Source of the DNA: Bos javanicus
Taxonomy: Eukaryota > Chordata > Mammalia > Artiodactyla > Bovidae
Length of the DNA stretch: 64,000 bases
Reading direction: 5' to 3'
Assembly: GCF_032452875.1 (NCBI RefSeq)
Contig: NC_083873.1
Coordinates: 71,917,987 to 71,981,986 of the forward strand
The notes below the pieces were generated by a model. That model did no database searches. It had not been told where the DNA came from and saw only the letters and a program-made list of their open reading frames with translations. How positions within the stretch are numbered: the first letter of the stretch is position 1; each line of letters begins with the position of its first letter. Of this stretch, positions 56,008 through 64,000 are shown in pieces. The translations under genes and the position numbers were made by a program.

Positions 56008-56324
56008 TGGGGGCTTCTCTTGTGGCTCAGTGGTAAAGAATGTGCCTGCCAATGCAGGAGACATGGGTTTGATCCCTGGTCTGGGAAGATCACACTTGCC
56101 GCTGAGCAACTAGGCCTGTGAGCTGCAGCTGCTGAGCCCATGCACAGCAATTGCTGAAGCCCATGTGCCTAGACCCTGAGCTCCACAACAGGAGAAGCCA
56201 CTGCAGTGAGAAGCCTGAGCACCACAACAAAAAGGAGCCCTTGCTCACTGCAACTAGAGAAAAGCCCAAGCAGCAGTAAAGACTCAGCACAGCCAAAAAT
56301 AAATAAACCAAATAAAAGTATTTT
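56008..56324 (+). mobile_element. ART2/CHR-type SINE
   Basis: Full-length plus copy: GGGGGCTTCTCTTGTGGCTC, GGTTTGATCCCTGGTCTGGG, GAGAAGCCACTGCAGTGAGA, tail AAATAAATAAACC. Target-site duplication AAAAATGCATG at 55997-56007 and AAAAATTCATG at 56325-56335 (10/11). Confidence 0.93.
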
Positions 56325-56960
56325 AAAAATTCATGGGACCTGACACTATTTGCTATAAAAAAGTACTTTCCAAATGCAGGGTAATATTACTACTGAGATG
56401 AAGAGGATGTTGATAACTAGTTTTCTATTTCCAAAGCATAGACCAAGACTCAACTGATTCTCACGGTGGCTAGAGAGGTTTGTGAAAAGACCTTACTCCA
56501 GGTGGGGCACCTGAAGAGTGGAACAGGTAGCATGGAAGGCTGAGGAGTCCCTACAGAATGTTAGAGGCAGGCTAGATGATTGATCGTCCTACATGATGTA
56601 GACCGGGAACTGAGCCTAGAGGCTGGAGTAGATGATCCTTTGACTTATAGCCCTCAGTGTCTGTGTTTTAAGACTCCAAACTTTCTTCCTCTTCCTTGAA
56701 TTTTTTATGACATATCCTATTTCTCCTGTAATTTAGGTGATTTGGTACCCTTTAGCCCATTGAGAACTGTGTATTTTCATAGAATGTCAGAGTCCAGGAT
56801 GAGTCTCCAAGATGTCACACAAAATGTAATCTGACTTCAGTCTCTTCCAGCAACTCTAGTTTGTTTGATGATGATAGTTAATTGCTCTTCAGCATTTCAT
56901 TTAAATGAGACTCACGGCTCTGTTTAGGAAGAAAAGTGCTGATCAATTACAATTGCCCCT

Positions 56961-56974
56961 GTTGTCATGGAAAC
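56961..56974. promoter_or_regulatory. X-box-like motif (RFX type)
   Basis: GTTGTCATGGAAAC is close to the palindromic RFX consensus GTTGCCATGGAAAC (one mismatch). Sits in a CAATTA-rich neighbourhood. Confidence 0.4.
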
Positions 56975-57029
56975 AAGCTGCAATTGGACTATAATTATAT
57001 TTCCTTATTCCTGAAGTGAATCCCTAATC

Positions 57030-57043
57030 ATTGCCATGGTAAT
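57030..57043. promoter_or_regulatory. second X-box-like palindrome
   Basis: ATTGCCATGGTAAT, a near-perfect palindrome resembling the RFX core, 69 nt from the first motif. Confidence 0.35.
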
Positions 57044-57300
57044 TACCCAATATCTATGGTCCCAAATTACATGATGCTTGTCCAAAAAAGACAAAGGAGA
57101 AGGAGTAGGAGGGCTGGCCTGAGACATGTGTTAACTGTGCAGCTGCAGAGAGCCTTCTCCTTTTTTAGGTGGGGAGAATTTCCCTCTGTAGGCTCTTACT
57201 CCAAGGTTAGGTGATGTCAGTGGGTCTTAGATGTGCCCAGAGTTTAGAGTAGTGGCTAGAAGACTGTATCAGGCATTATGAGTTAACAGAAAACACATCT

Positions 57301-58530
57301 ACTGGTATCTTTCTGCAATGGTAATGAAGTATATTATCTGATTCCTGATAGTCTAGATGACTTTCCGTGTTTCAAGGACCATTGATGCAGCAACCTAGCA
57401 ACATAATCAAGATCCAGTTTGATTCCTTTTCTTCTCTGGCATTTTCAGGGAGTATGGCTATCCCCAGGCTTATTTCCTCATGGCTCCAACGTGGCTGCCT
57501 CTGTTCCAGCTGTCACATGCAGATGACACAAACCAGGAACAAAAAAGGAGATCATCCCCGTCTTGTGTCACATTTTATTCACGAGGAGACTTTTCCTCCA
57601 AACACCTCCACCAGCAAACTTTCTCTCCCTTTTCATTGTTCCAGCCAGACCCCACTGGAAGCAGTAGTTCCAGACAACACAACTTAAAATGGAGATGGCT
57701 CTGCTTGACTCCTCCCTGTGCTCCTTAACACTCACTGCCCAGTAGGTGAGGGATGCAATAGTATGTCTAAGGGATAACTTCATTTTATTTTCCTTCTCAC
57801 CTTCTCTCTCTACTGTCCCTTTCTAGGGCTTAAGCTCCAGGCCACAGGCCCATCACACACCCTCTATCTGATCTCTGCCACTTCTGCAGATAGGCATGGG
57901 CATAGGGCACTGGAGCTAGGTGTGGACATCCAGGAGCATGGGGTGTGGCATCCTTTGCTTTCAGGCCACAGCAAGTGCCACGGAGAAGAAAGGCAGCCTC
58001 TTGGAGGACAAGTGGAATCCGAACACCAGAGAGCTAGCTGTTCAAATGACTGGTCTGTATGGATGGGCTGAATGAGAGACAAGAATCAAAAGGGGATCCC
58101 AAAGCATAGTGTGGTGGCTGGTTTGGGTCATTCATCTATTAGCTTCTGGTTCTCCTTCTCCACAGCACCCCAATTTCCTTTCAGGGAATCAGTGTTGCTG
58201 TGTGCCTGTCTGACAGAACTTGGTGCCTGCTTCCTAGGACAGAAGCCAAAAGGCCCGGATCTTCTACTTGCCCTCCTGCTGAAGCCTGGCCTGAACATGT
58301 GATCCGGCCCAGCCAATCAACCTTTGTCTCCTAGGGCTTTGACTGGGCAGGTGGATCCAGGAAGTAAAGACACAACCAGGAGAGCAGGCTGTAACTGGGC
58401 TCTTTGAGCGCTATGTGACAGCTGCTGTGGTTCCTGATGCCTTGACCTCTAGAGCTCTCTTCATTGCTATCTTTCTCCAGGCTTTAACTCTAACTTTGGT
58501 TGTCCTTTGAGCCCTCACTGTTCATCTTGT
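57301..58530. other. non-genic sequence with old repeat debris
   Basis: 57440-57720 (TATTTCCTCATGGCTCCAAC, GTCACATTTTATTCACGAGG) resembles an old unassigned mammalian repeat. 57840-58520 is unassigned. Open frames at 57367-57728 and 57864-58316 show no family and no splice logic. Confidence 0.4.
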
Positions 58531-58542
58531 AGCTTTTCTTTT

Positions 58543-59049
58543 CCTAATTAATTTATTTATTATCATTATTATTTTAATTTCTGGCTGCACTAGGTCTTCG
58601 TTGCTGCGGGCAGAGGCTATTCTCTTGTGGAGCATGGGCTCTAGAACTCTAAACTTTGGACAATGAGTTTAAAAATGGCTCTTTAAATATTTTTAAAATT
58701 GAAAAAATAGGAAAATAGAATTTGCTTAAAATATATATTCCCGTTTTCATCTCAGAAATTTCTTTTTTAAATTATTTATGTATCTGTGGCTGCACCTTCC
58801 TTGCTGCACACAGGCTTTCTCTAGATCTGGCAGGTGGGGGCTACTCTTCACCATGGTGCATGGGCTTCTCACTGCAGTGACTTCTCTCGTTGCAGAGCAC
58901 AGGTTCTAGGCACTAAGGCTTTGGTAGTTGTGGCACTTGGGCTTAGTTGCCCCATGGCATATAGAATCTTCCCCATCCAGGGATCAAACCCGTGTCCCCT
59001 GCATTGGCGGGTGGGATCCTAACCACTGGACCACGAGGGAAATCCTAGC
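58543..59049 (-). mobile_element. chimeric ART2/CHR SINE carrying a 3'-transduced flank
   Basis: Read on the minus strand: a full SINE (59049 to about 58771), then about 120 nt homologous to the 3' flank of the SINE at 51165-51459 (58770-58650 against 51164-51051), then the 3' half and A-rich tail of a second SINE (58649-58543). One target-site duplication encloses all: AGCTTTTCTTTT at 58531-58542 and AGCTTTTCTCTT at 59050-59061 (11/12). Confidence 0.85.
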
Positions 59050-59061
59050 AGCTTTTCTCTT

Positions 59062-59377
59062 GGTTGAGTGAGACAAAGTTGGTTTCTCTTACTTGCAGCT
59101 AAGAACTATAACTGACACAGAAGGAAACCTGGAAAACTTGGTGAGAGAGAGATGGGAAACAAAGCCAGAAGCAGTTTGCTGGTTTGAGTTGAGAAGGAGG
59201 CCTGGAAGGAACCTTTGAAAATGCTGATCATCCTCACTTGCCCACTTTTTGCCTTCTCAGGATTTTCACTCCCTCAGTGACCTCTCCATTGAAAACCCAT
59301 CTGACAAACTCCAGTACCCGGTTAATCCTTTACTCACCCACTAAAAAAACTTACAGCCTTTATTTTGTAAAGCACTG
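59062..59377. other. non-genic sequence
   Basis: No exon. 59240-59370 may be L2-like (TCACTCCCTCAGTGACCTCT). Confidence 0.4.
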
Positions 59378-59387
59378 TGGGAGAAAC

Positions 59388-59637
59388 TGGGCTTCCCTAT
59401 CATGGACTTCCTTGGTATGGTCTTCCCTGGTGGCTCAGATGCTAAAGAGTCTGCCTGCAGTGCAGGAGACCCAGGTTCGATCCCTGGGTCAGGAAGATCC
59501 CCTGGAGAAGGGAATGGCTACCCACTCCAGTATTCTGGCCTGGAGAATTCCATGGACAGAGGAGCCTGGCAGAGCTATAGTCCATGGGGTCGCAAAGAGT
59601 CGGACACGACTGAGTGGCTAACACTTTCACACTTTCA
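59388..59637 (+). mobile_element. Bov-tA SINE with reiterated 5' head
   Basis: Perfect target-site duplication TGGGAGAAAC at 59378-59387 and 59638-59647. Between the duplication and the normal TCTTCCCTGGTGGCTCAG head lie extra head-like pieces, GGGCTTCCCTATCATGGAC and TTCCTTGGTATGG. Confidence 0.95.
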
Positions 59638-59647
59638 TGGGAGAAAC

Positions 59648-60064
59648 AAAGATAACAGTTATGATCCCTGCCCTCATGCAACTCCAAGTGCTGTAGTGAA
59701 AATATAATGATACATCTTACAGTGCAAAAGCACTTTTGTTTTCCTTCTCATTTAAGGCATGATTTTAGTGACCATAACATAAACATGTATGTAACGAGAC
59801 GTGCATGCATAGGGCTTTCTGAGGGAGAAAAGATCCCCTTCTTCCGGCAAAACAGGCAAGGCTGTGTGGGATTGATAAGGTGTCAGTTGGACCTTGAAGG
59901 ATAAGTAGGACCTGTCCTGAGAGATTGGCACTGGGCAATTGGGCACTGGGCACTCCTCAGTCATGGGGAGAAAGAGCCCATGCAGTGATGGAGCCAAGAG
60001 AGGGTATTTGGGGGACTGAATGGTTGGGTTTGCATTTCTGGATGTTTGAAGTGGGGTAACACTT
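59648..60064. other. non-genic sequence with ancient repeat piece
   Basis: 59870-60060 (GTTGGACCTTGAAGGATAAG) belongs to the unassigned ancient repeat seen at 6560 and 24560. No exon. Confidence 0.45.
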
Positions 60065-60515
60065 GATAATAACAGGTAATATTTATGTAAACACATTACT
60101 CTAAGGTTTTTGCCTATGGTAGCTCATTTAATCCTAAATAAGCGCCATGTGCTGTGCTTAGTCTCTCAGTTGTGTCTGACTCTTTGTGAACTCATGGACT
60201 GTAGCCCACCAGGCTCCTCTGTCCATGGGATTCTCCAGGCCAGAATACTGGAGTGGGTAGCCTTTCCCTTCTCCAAGGGGTCTTCCCAACCCAGGGATTG
60301 AACCTAGGTCTCCCGCATCGCAGGCGGATTCTTTACCATCTAAACCACCAGGGAAGCCCTAAGCTTCATGAAGTAGGTCGTATTATCATCCTCATTTACA
60401 GATAAGGAAACCGATGACCCTGGAGGTTTAGTGACATGCCCAAGGCCACACAGCTGTAAGTGGGAGAACCGGGTTTCATGGGGAGGCACACTGGCTTCAG
60501 TCTGAGTACTAAATC
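60065..60515 (+). repeat. MIR SINE interrupted by Bov-tA
   Basis: AACAGGTAATATTTATGTAA to CTCATTTAATCCTAAATAAG, then after the SINE GTATTATCATCCTCATTTAC, AGATAAGGAAACCGATGACC, GCCCAAGGCCACACAGCTGT. Well preserved MIR. Confidence 0.88.
60150..60359 (-). mobile_element. Bov-tA SINE, antisense, inside MIR
   Basis: Complete antisense copy. Target-site duplication TAAGCGCCATG at 60139-60149 and TAAGCTTCATG at 60360-60370 (9/11). Confidence 0.95.
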
Positions 60516-60830
60516 CCTGCATTGCAGGGCCTCTGCTTCAGAAAACCAGCGTGCTTAAGGGTCCCTAAATGCCGTCGTGAAGAGCCTTAAGTGCCAGGCA
60601 GCCACTGCAGCTTCATCTGGTAGAATTTGGCAAAAAGGAACTGTTAGAGGTTTCTGAGCTGGCAAATTAACTGCTTAAAGATGAATGTCAGGTTTGAGAG
60701 GAAGTGGAATTGGAGGAGACTTCAGTTGGAGATCATTTACAGATGTCAGTTGTATTACAGGAAATAAGCAGAGGATCTGCAAAAGGCAGTTGAAGGGCTA
60801 GTGAACATTATTGTCACTGTCCCTCCTGGT
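60516..60830. other. non-genic sequence, ancient repeat-like
   Basis: 60580-60760 (GGCAAATTAACTGCTTAAAG) may be the unassigned ancient repeat again. No exon. Confidence 0.4.
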
Positions 60831-60839
60831 TTCAGTTCT

Positions 60840-61027
60840 TTTTAAAAAAGAAATGTATTTGGCTGCGATGCATCTTAGTTGCAGCACATAGGATATCTTT
60901 GATGTTCCTTGCAGCATTTGGGTTCTTGTAATTGCATCATGTAGGATCTAATTCCCCGACCAGAGCCAAATCCAGACCCCCTGTGTTGGGAGCACTGAGT
61001 CCTAGCCACTGGACCACCAGGGAATCC
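60840..61027 (-). mobile_element. tRNA-Glu-type artiodactyl SINE, antisense
   Basis: TTTAAAAAAGAAATGTATTTGG tail side and CACTGGACCACCAGGGAATC head side. Perfect target-site duplication TTCAGTTCT at 60831-60839 and 61028-61036. Confidence 0.92.
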
Positions 61028-61036
61028 TTCAGTTCT

Positions 61037-61579
61037 GTCTTGATAAAGCCTCTCTCTTTACCTTCCGGTCCTCAGCTTCTTTGTCCAAAAGGACAAGTCA
61101 TGCCTTGGTGATCACAGAGTCAGCAGAGACTGCTGGCTGGCGAGGACTGCTGCTGCCCTGGGTCGCAGCTCTCTCTCCTGGTGCTGGTTTCCATTAGGGA
61201 CTCGCTAGAGATGGGGCAAGGAGCTCTGCAGGACTCCAGGCACAGCCGTGATCCAATGCAGGTTTAAATGGTTCCCGGAGCTCAGGATCTGCAGTCTTAA
61301 CTCATTGATTTTGATATTGTTTTTGAAGGATTTCTACCTGTGAAAGGGCAGATAATGTTACTCATTAAGGCCTTTGGTACAATACCTTTCCCCTAACCTG
61401 GATCTGACTTCACTTACAAAATATTGTAGCACAGAACCTAAGGGATGATAGTAACAAAGAAATAGGAAAGATTGGAATTTTGTGGGAAACGCCTGATAAA
61501 TTTGCTTTTGTTTGTGTCAAATTTGTAGACAATGGGCTAGCCAAGTAGTAGGGTCCACTGTAGTATTAGTCCAAGTAGT
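61037..61579. other. non-genic sequence
   Basis: No exon. A direct repeat CCAAGTAGTA occurs at 61541-61550 and 61571-61580, just before the next SINE. Confidence 0.4.
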
Positions 61580-61792
61580 AAGCTTCCCTGGTGGCTCAGT
61601 GGTAAAGAATCTGCCTGCCAGTGCAGGAAACGCCAGTTCAATCCCTGGGTCAAGAAGATCCCCTGGAGAAGGAAATGACAACCCACTCCAGTATTCTTGC
61701 CTGGGAAGTCCCATGGACAGAGGAGCCTGGCGGGCTACAGTCCATAGGGTTGCAAGAGTCTGACACAACTTGGCGACTAAACTGCAGCAACG
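61580..61792 (+). mobile_element. Bov-tA SINE
   Basis: From AAGCTTCCCTGGTGGCTCAG to GGCGACTAAACTGCAGCAAC. The right flank GGGGTCCGCTAGTGTAG resembles the left-side AGGGTCCACTGTAGTA (61550-61565), possibly a degraded duplication. Confidence 0.94.
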
Positions 61793-61868
61793 GGGTCCGC
61801 TAGTGTAGCTGGAGACAGGTGGGTACAAGAGAGTGTGGTATTGGAGTGAGTTATTAAAAGTGATTATT

Positions 61869-62098
61869 GGGGCTTCCCTGGTATTTCAGTGTATAAAATT
61901 TGGCTTGCAATGCAGGGGACATGGGTTTGATGCCCAGTCGGAGAGCTAAGATCCCACATGCCACAGAGCAACTAAGCCTGCACGCCGCAACTACCGAAGT
62001 CCTCCTGCACTGCAACTGGAGAGTCCGTATGCTGGAAAGAACCTGCATGATTCAACTAACCTGACAAAGCCAAATAAATAAATAGTTTTTTAAAAAAC
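61869..62098 (+). mobile_element. ART2/CHR-type SINE, shortened
   Basis: GGGGCTTCCCTGGTATTTCA head, CATGGGTTTGATGCCCAGTC box, AAATAAATAAATAG tail. Target-site duplication TGATTATT at 61861-61868 and TGATTGTT at 62099-62106 (7/8). Confidence 0.93.
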
Positions 62099-62106
62099 TG
62101 ATTGTT

Positions 62107-64000
62107 AAGGCCCAAAGAGTAGTCTCAGGCCACTCTACTGTCTCTGCCTTTGGAAGGATAACCAAAGGAGTCAGTAAGACGTTGAGGAGAAAGATGAACA
62201 GTGGTCTCCATGAGCTGATTAGAAGCTTCTGATAGATGTTTGGAATCCCAGTCTCTCTGCAAATAACAATATTATCAATGACAACAACAAAAAAACCAGA
62301 ACAGAAATCTAGAGATGAGAGTTGTGAGTCCTTTCTTTCTATAAGGCTCCAGGAATTTCTCTGCTCTTTGGACCTCTAAGTCCAAAGGGACCATTTTTGT
62401 GGCATCTGTAAGTCACGGCTCAGTGATTCTTCTCTAAGCTTATGAAAACAGTTCCTCAGGGCCCAGTGTTGTTCTAAATTTCCCAAGTGGGCCTCTCTTC
62501 CTGTCCTCTAGAGTTTGCTTTTCCCCCATGTGCTTTACATTTGACTTCAGATCTTGCTTAAATTAAGATGACTGTTAAATGACTGTATTGATAATCTTTC
62601 ATTTCAGTTAGAAGTTAAAAATCTGGGGAGTTTTAGAGGTCTTTGTACATCTCATAGTTGATCAAGAGAATGCTAGGTATTCTAAGCATCACAAGATAAG
62701 TTTGACACAGCAGGTCCCATTTCTTCCATTTGAACAGATACTCTGAGGATAAGTTGCAGCACGGAGGCGCAGAGACCCCTTGCCTCTTGGCTCACTCTTA
62801 ATAAACAGAAGGGGGAGAATTGGCCTACTTTGCAATCAATTGTGAAAGATCTGTAAATGTCAAGAATAAAGAAGTCCAGATGAACTTGGCTAAGGTGCAA
62901 TTTGTGGTAAATTGCCCCTCCACCTCCTAATCACGTAATTCATAGTTCCCAGCTGGTTAAGGACAAAGATCCCACCGAGCTCTTTGTTCATTAGAACATA
63001 GTTTCAAGCTGAGATCTCCGCACGTGGGCTATTCAGTTTCCACTCCAGCCCTGTCTCAAAATCTGGAACTTTGGACAACATTCTTACCCACTCTTTGTGT
63101 CAGCTTCCTCTTCAGAGAAAAGAAAATAATCTGCATTGTAGAGTTGTTTGGAGACAAAATTGGTAACCATGATTACCAAAGATCTAAAGTTACACAAATT
63201 GCCAAGGATGTAATGTTAAACTCGTGTTATGTAAAGTGAATTATCTAGAAGAGAGTGTTCATTAGTGTTACTAATAAATCAGTGACCATTCTCCTCTGCC
63301 GTTTCTTCTCAGAGCTTTAAAAAAGGCACAAAAACAGATATAAGAGAAAGGTACAAATGTTTTTCATCACTTGGAAAAGTAGGTATTGTCTTCCTGCCTG
63401 TGTTCTGGGAGGCTGGATACCAGCACTGGAGGACTCAGGGCATTGCCAGGTGACTCTTTCCTTTTATGTCACAGCTGCTTCTGTGTTTATCCTCAAGTTA
63501 AATTTTGGAATTATCATGCGAAAAGGCAAAATAAACTAATTTGTATAACAGAAAAAGTAAAGTAATTCTCATAACAGCAATGGCCATATCAAAAAACAGA
63601 TTCTGACATGTGTAGAAACTTAGTAAATATCAAAAAAAAAAATAGTTCTTTCACTTTTGGCTGTGATGAAGTAGCTTATAACAAATCAGTCTTCTCACCA
63701 AGAACAACTGAAAATACAAATAAAATATTCTAACAGGGATGTCTGTTTGAAGGTGTCAGATTGCTGCTGGGGCCCAGACTTGAGCAATGAGATCCTGGAG
63801 AGAAGGGAGATCCACTGAATTGAGCCATATTTTCTGCATATTGCTTCTTTCCAGTGGGCATTATTGACTTTTGAGTACAGGCCAAGAGACCAGAAATGTT
63901 CAGGGTGGCCACCAAGAGGAAGAGAAGGCAGAAGAGCTGTAGGCAAACGCATGGGGCTGGGAACACAAAAATTAGAGTTTGAGACTGGACTTGAGGGACT
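62107..64000. other. mostly single-copy non-coding sequence
   Basis: No exon recognised to the window end. A-runs near 62288 and 63633. 63640-63960 has an old LINE-like look (GCTTATAACAAATCAGTCTT) but is not assigned. Confidence 0.4.

Larger units (their letters stand above)
56336..57300. other. single-copy sequence with candidate conserved element
   Basis: No exon. 56870-57090 is AT-rich with multiple CAATTA/TAATTA motifs and two X-box-like palindromes, the look of a conserved non-coding element. Confidence 0.4.

Noticed and set aside
57367..57728. two overlapping open frames (106 and 82 codons)
   Set aside because: They lie in sequence that resembles an old interspersed repeat, and no splice logic supports them.
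61541..61580. 30-nt spaced CCAAGTAGTA direct repeat as a mobile-element boundary
   Set aside because: Both copies lie on the same side of the SINE and do not flank it. Probably a small local tandem duplication.
1..64000. CRISPR arrays, operons, phage or plasmid systems
   Set aside because: No regularly spaced direct repeats, no dense coding, and the repeat families are those of a ruminant nuclear genome.

Overview
This is a stretch of ruminant, probably bovid, nuclear DNA. The evidence is the repeat content: many 3' fragments of the RTE-type LINE BovB, many tRNA-derived Bov-tA SINEs, several dimeric Bov-A2 SINEs with AGC/GCT tails, older tRNA-Glu-type (CHR/ART2-like) artiodactyl SINEs, ruminant and older mammalian L1, L2, MIR, and solo LTRs of the ERVL/MaLR class. 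There is no prokaryotic gene structure, operon, CRISPR array or plasmid feature.

Only one credible protein-coding segment was found: a 172-nt plus-strand internal exon at 48968-49139. It has an open reading frame throughout, a usable acceptor and donor, and a very basic peptide followed by a Ser-rich acidic stretch. It resembles the N-terminal region of the CRACD/KIAA1211 (capping protein inhibiting regulator of actin dynamics) family. If so, positions 1-48967 and 49140-64000 are flanking introns of a long gene read left to right. No second exon was recognised. A CpG-rich block (48720-48915) sits just upstream of the exon, and a 276-nt polypyrimidine tract (49571-49846) about 430 nt downstream.

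Layout. 1-16 kb: unique sequence with BovB fragments in both orientations, an MLT1-like LTR, and an old L1 interrupted by a SINE and a BovB. 16-24 kb: L1 fragments, a Bov-A2 inside an L1, Bov-tA copies and several older repeats. 24-33 kb: older repeats, an L2 end, three Bov-A2 elements and a long BovB remnant. 33-48 kb: MIR pair, SINEs, an ERVL-like internal fragment, a solo LTR, and a duplicated 253-nt segment lodged inside a Bov-A2. 48-50 kb: the exon neighbourhood. 50-64 kb: a SINE and its apparent 3'-transduced chimeric descendant, an L1 with a head-to-head SINE insertion, a hairpin in an L2 end, and a possible conserved regulatory element with two RFX-like motifs.

The most notable structures are rearrangements rather than new gene systems: (a) a chimeric SINE at 58543-59049 that carries a copy of the 3' flank of the SINE at 51165-51459; (b) a near-identical 253-nt copy of 40427-40678 inserted exactly at the linker of a Bov-A2 dimer at 39329-39863; (c) a head-to-head pair of Bov-tA units inside a single target-site duplication at 54567-54960. 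I found no convincing novel biological system. Repeat family names were assigned by recall of consensus sequences, so subfamily names are provisional.
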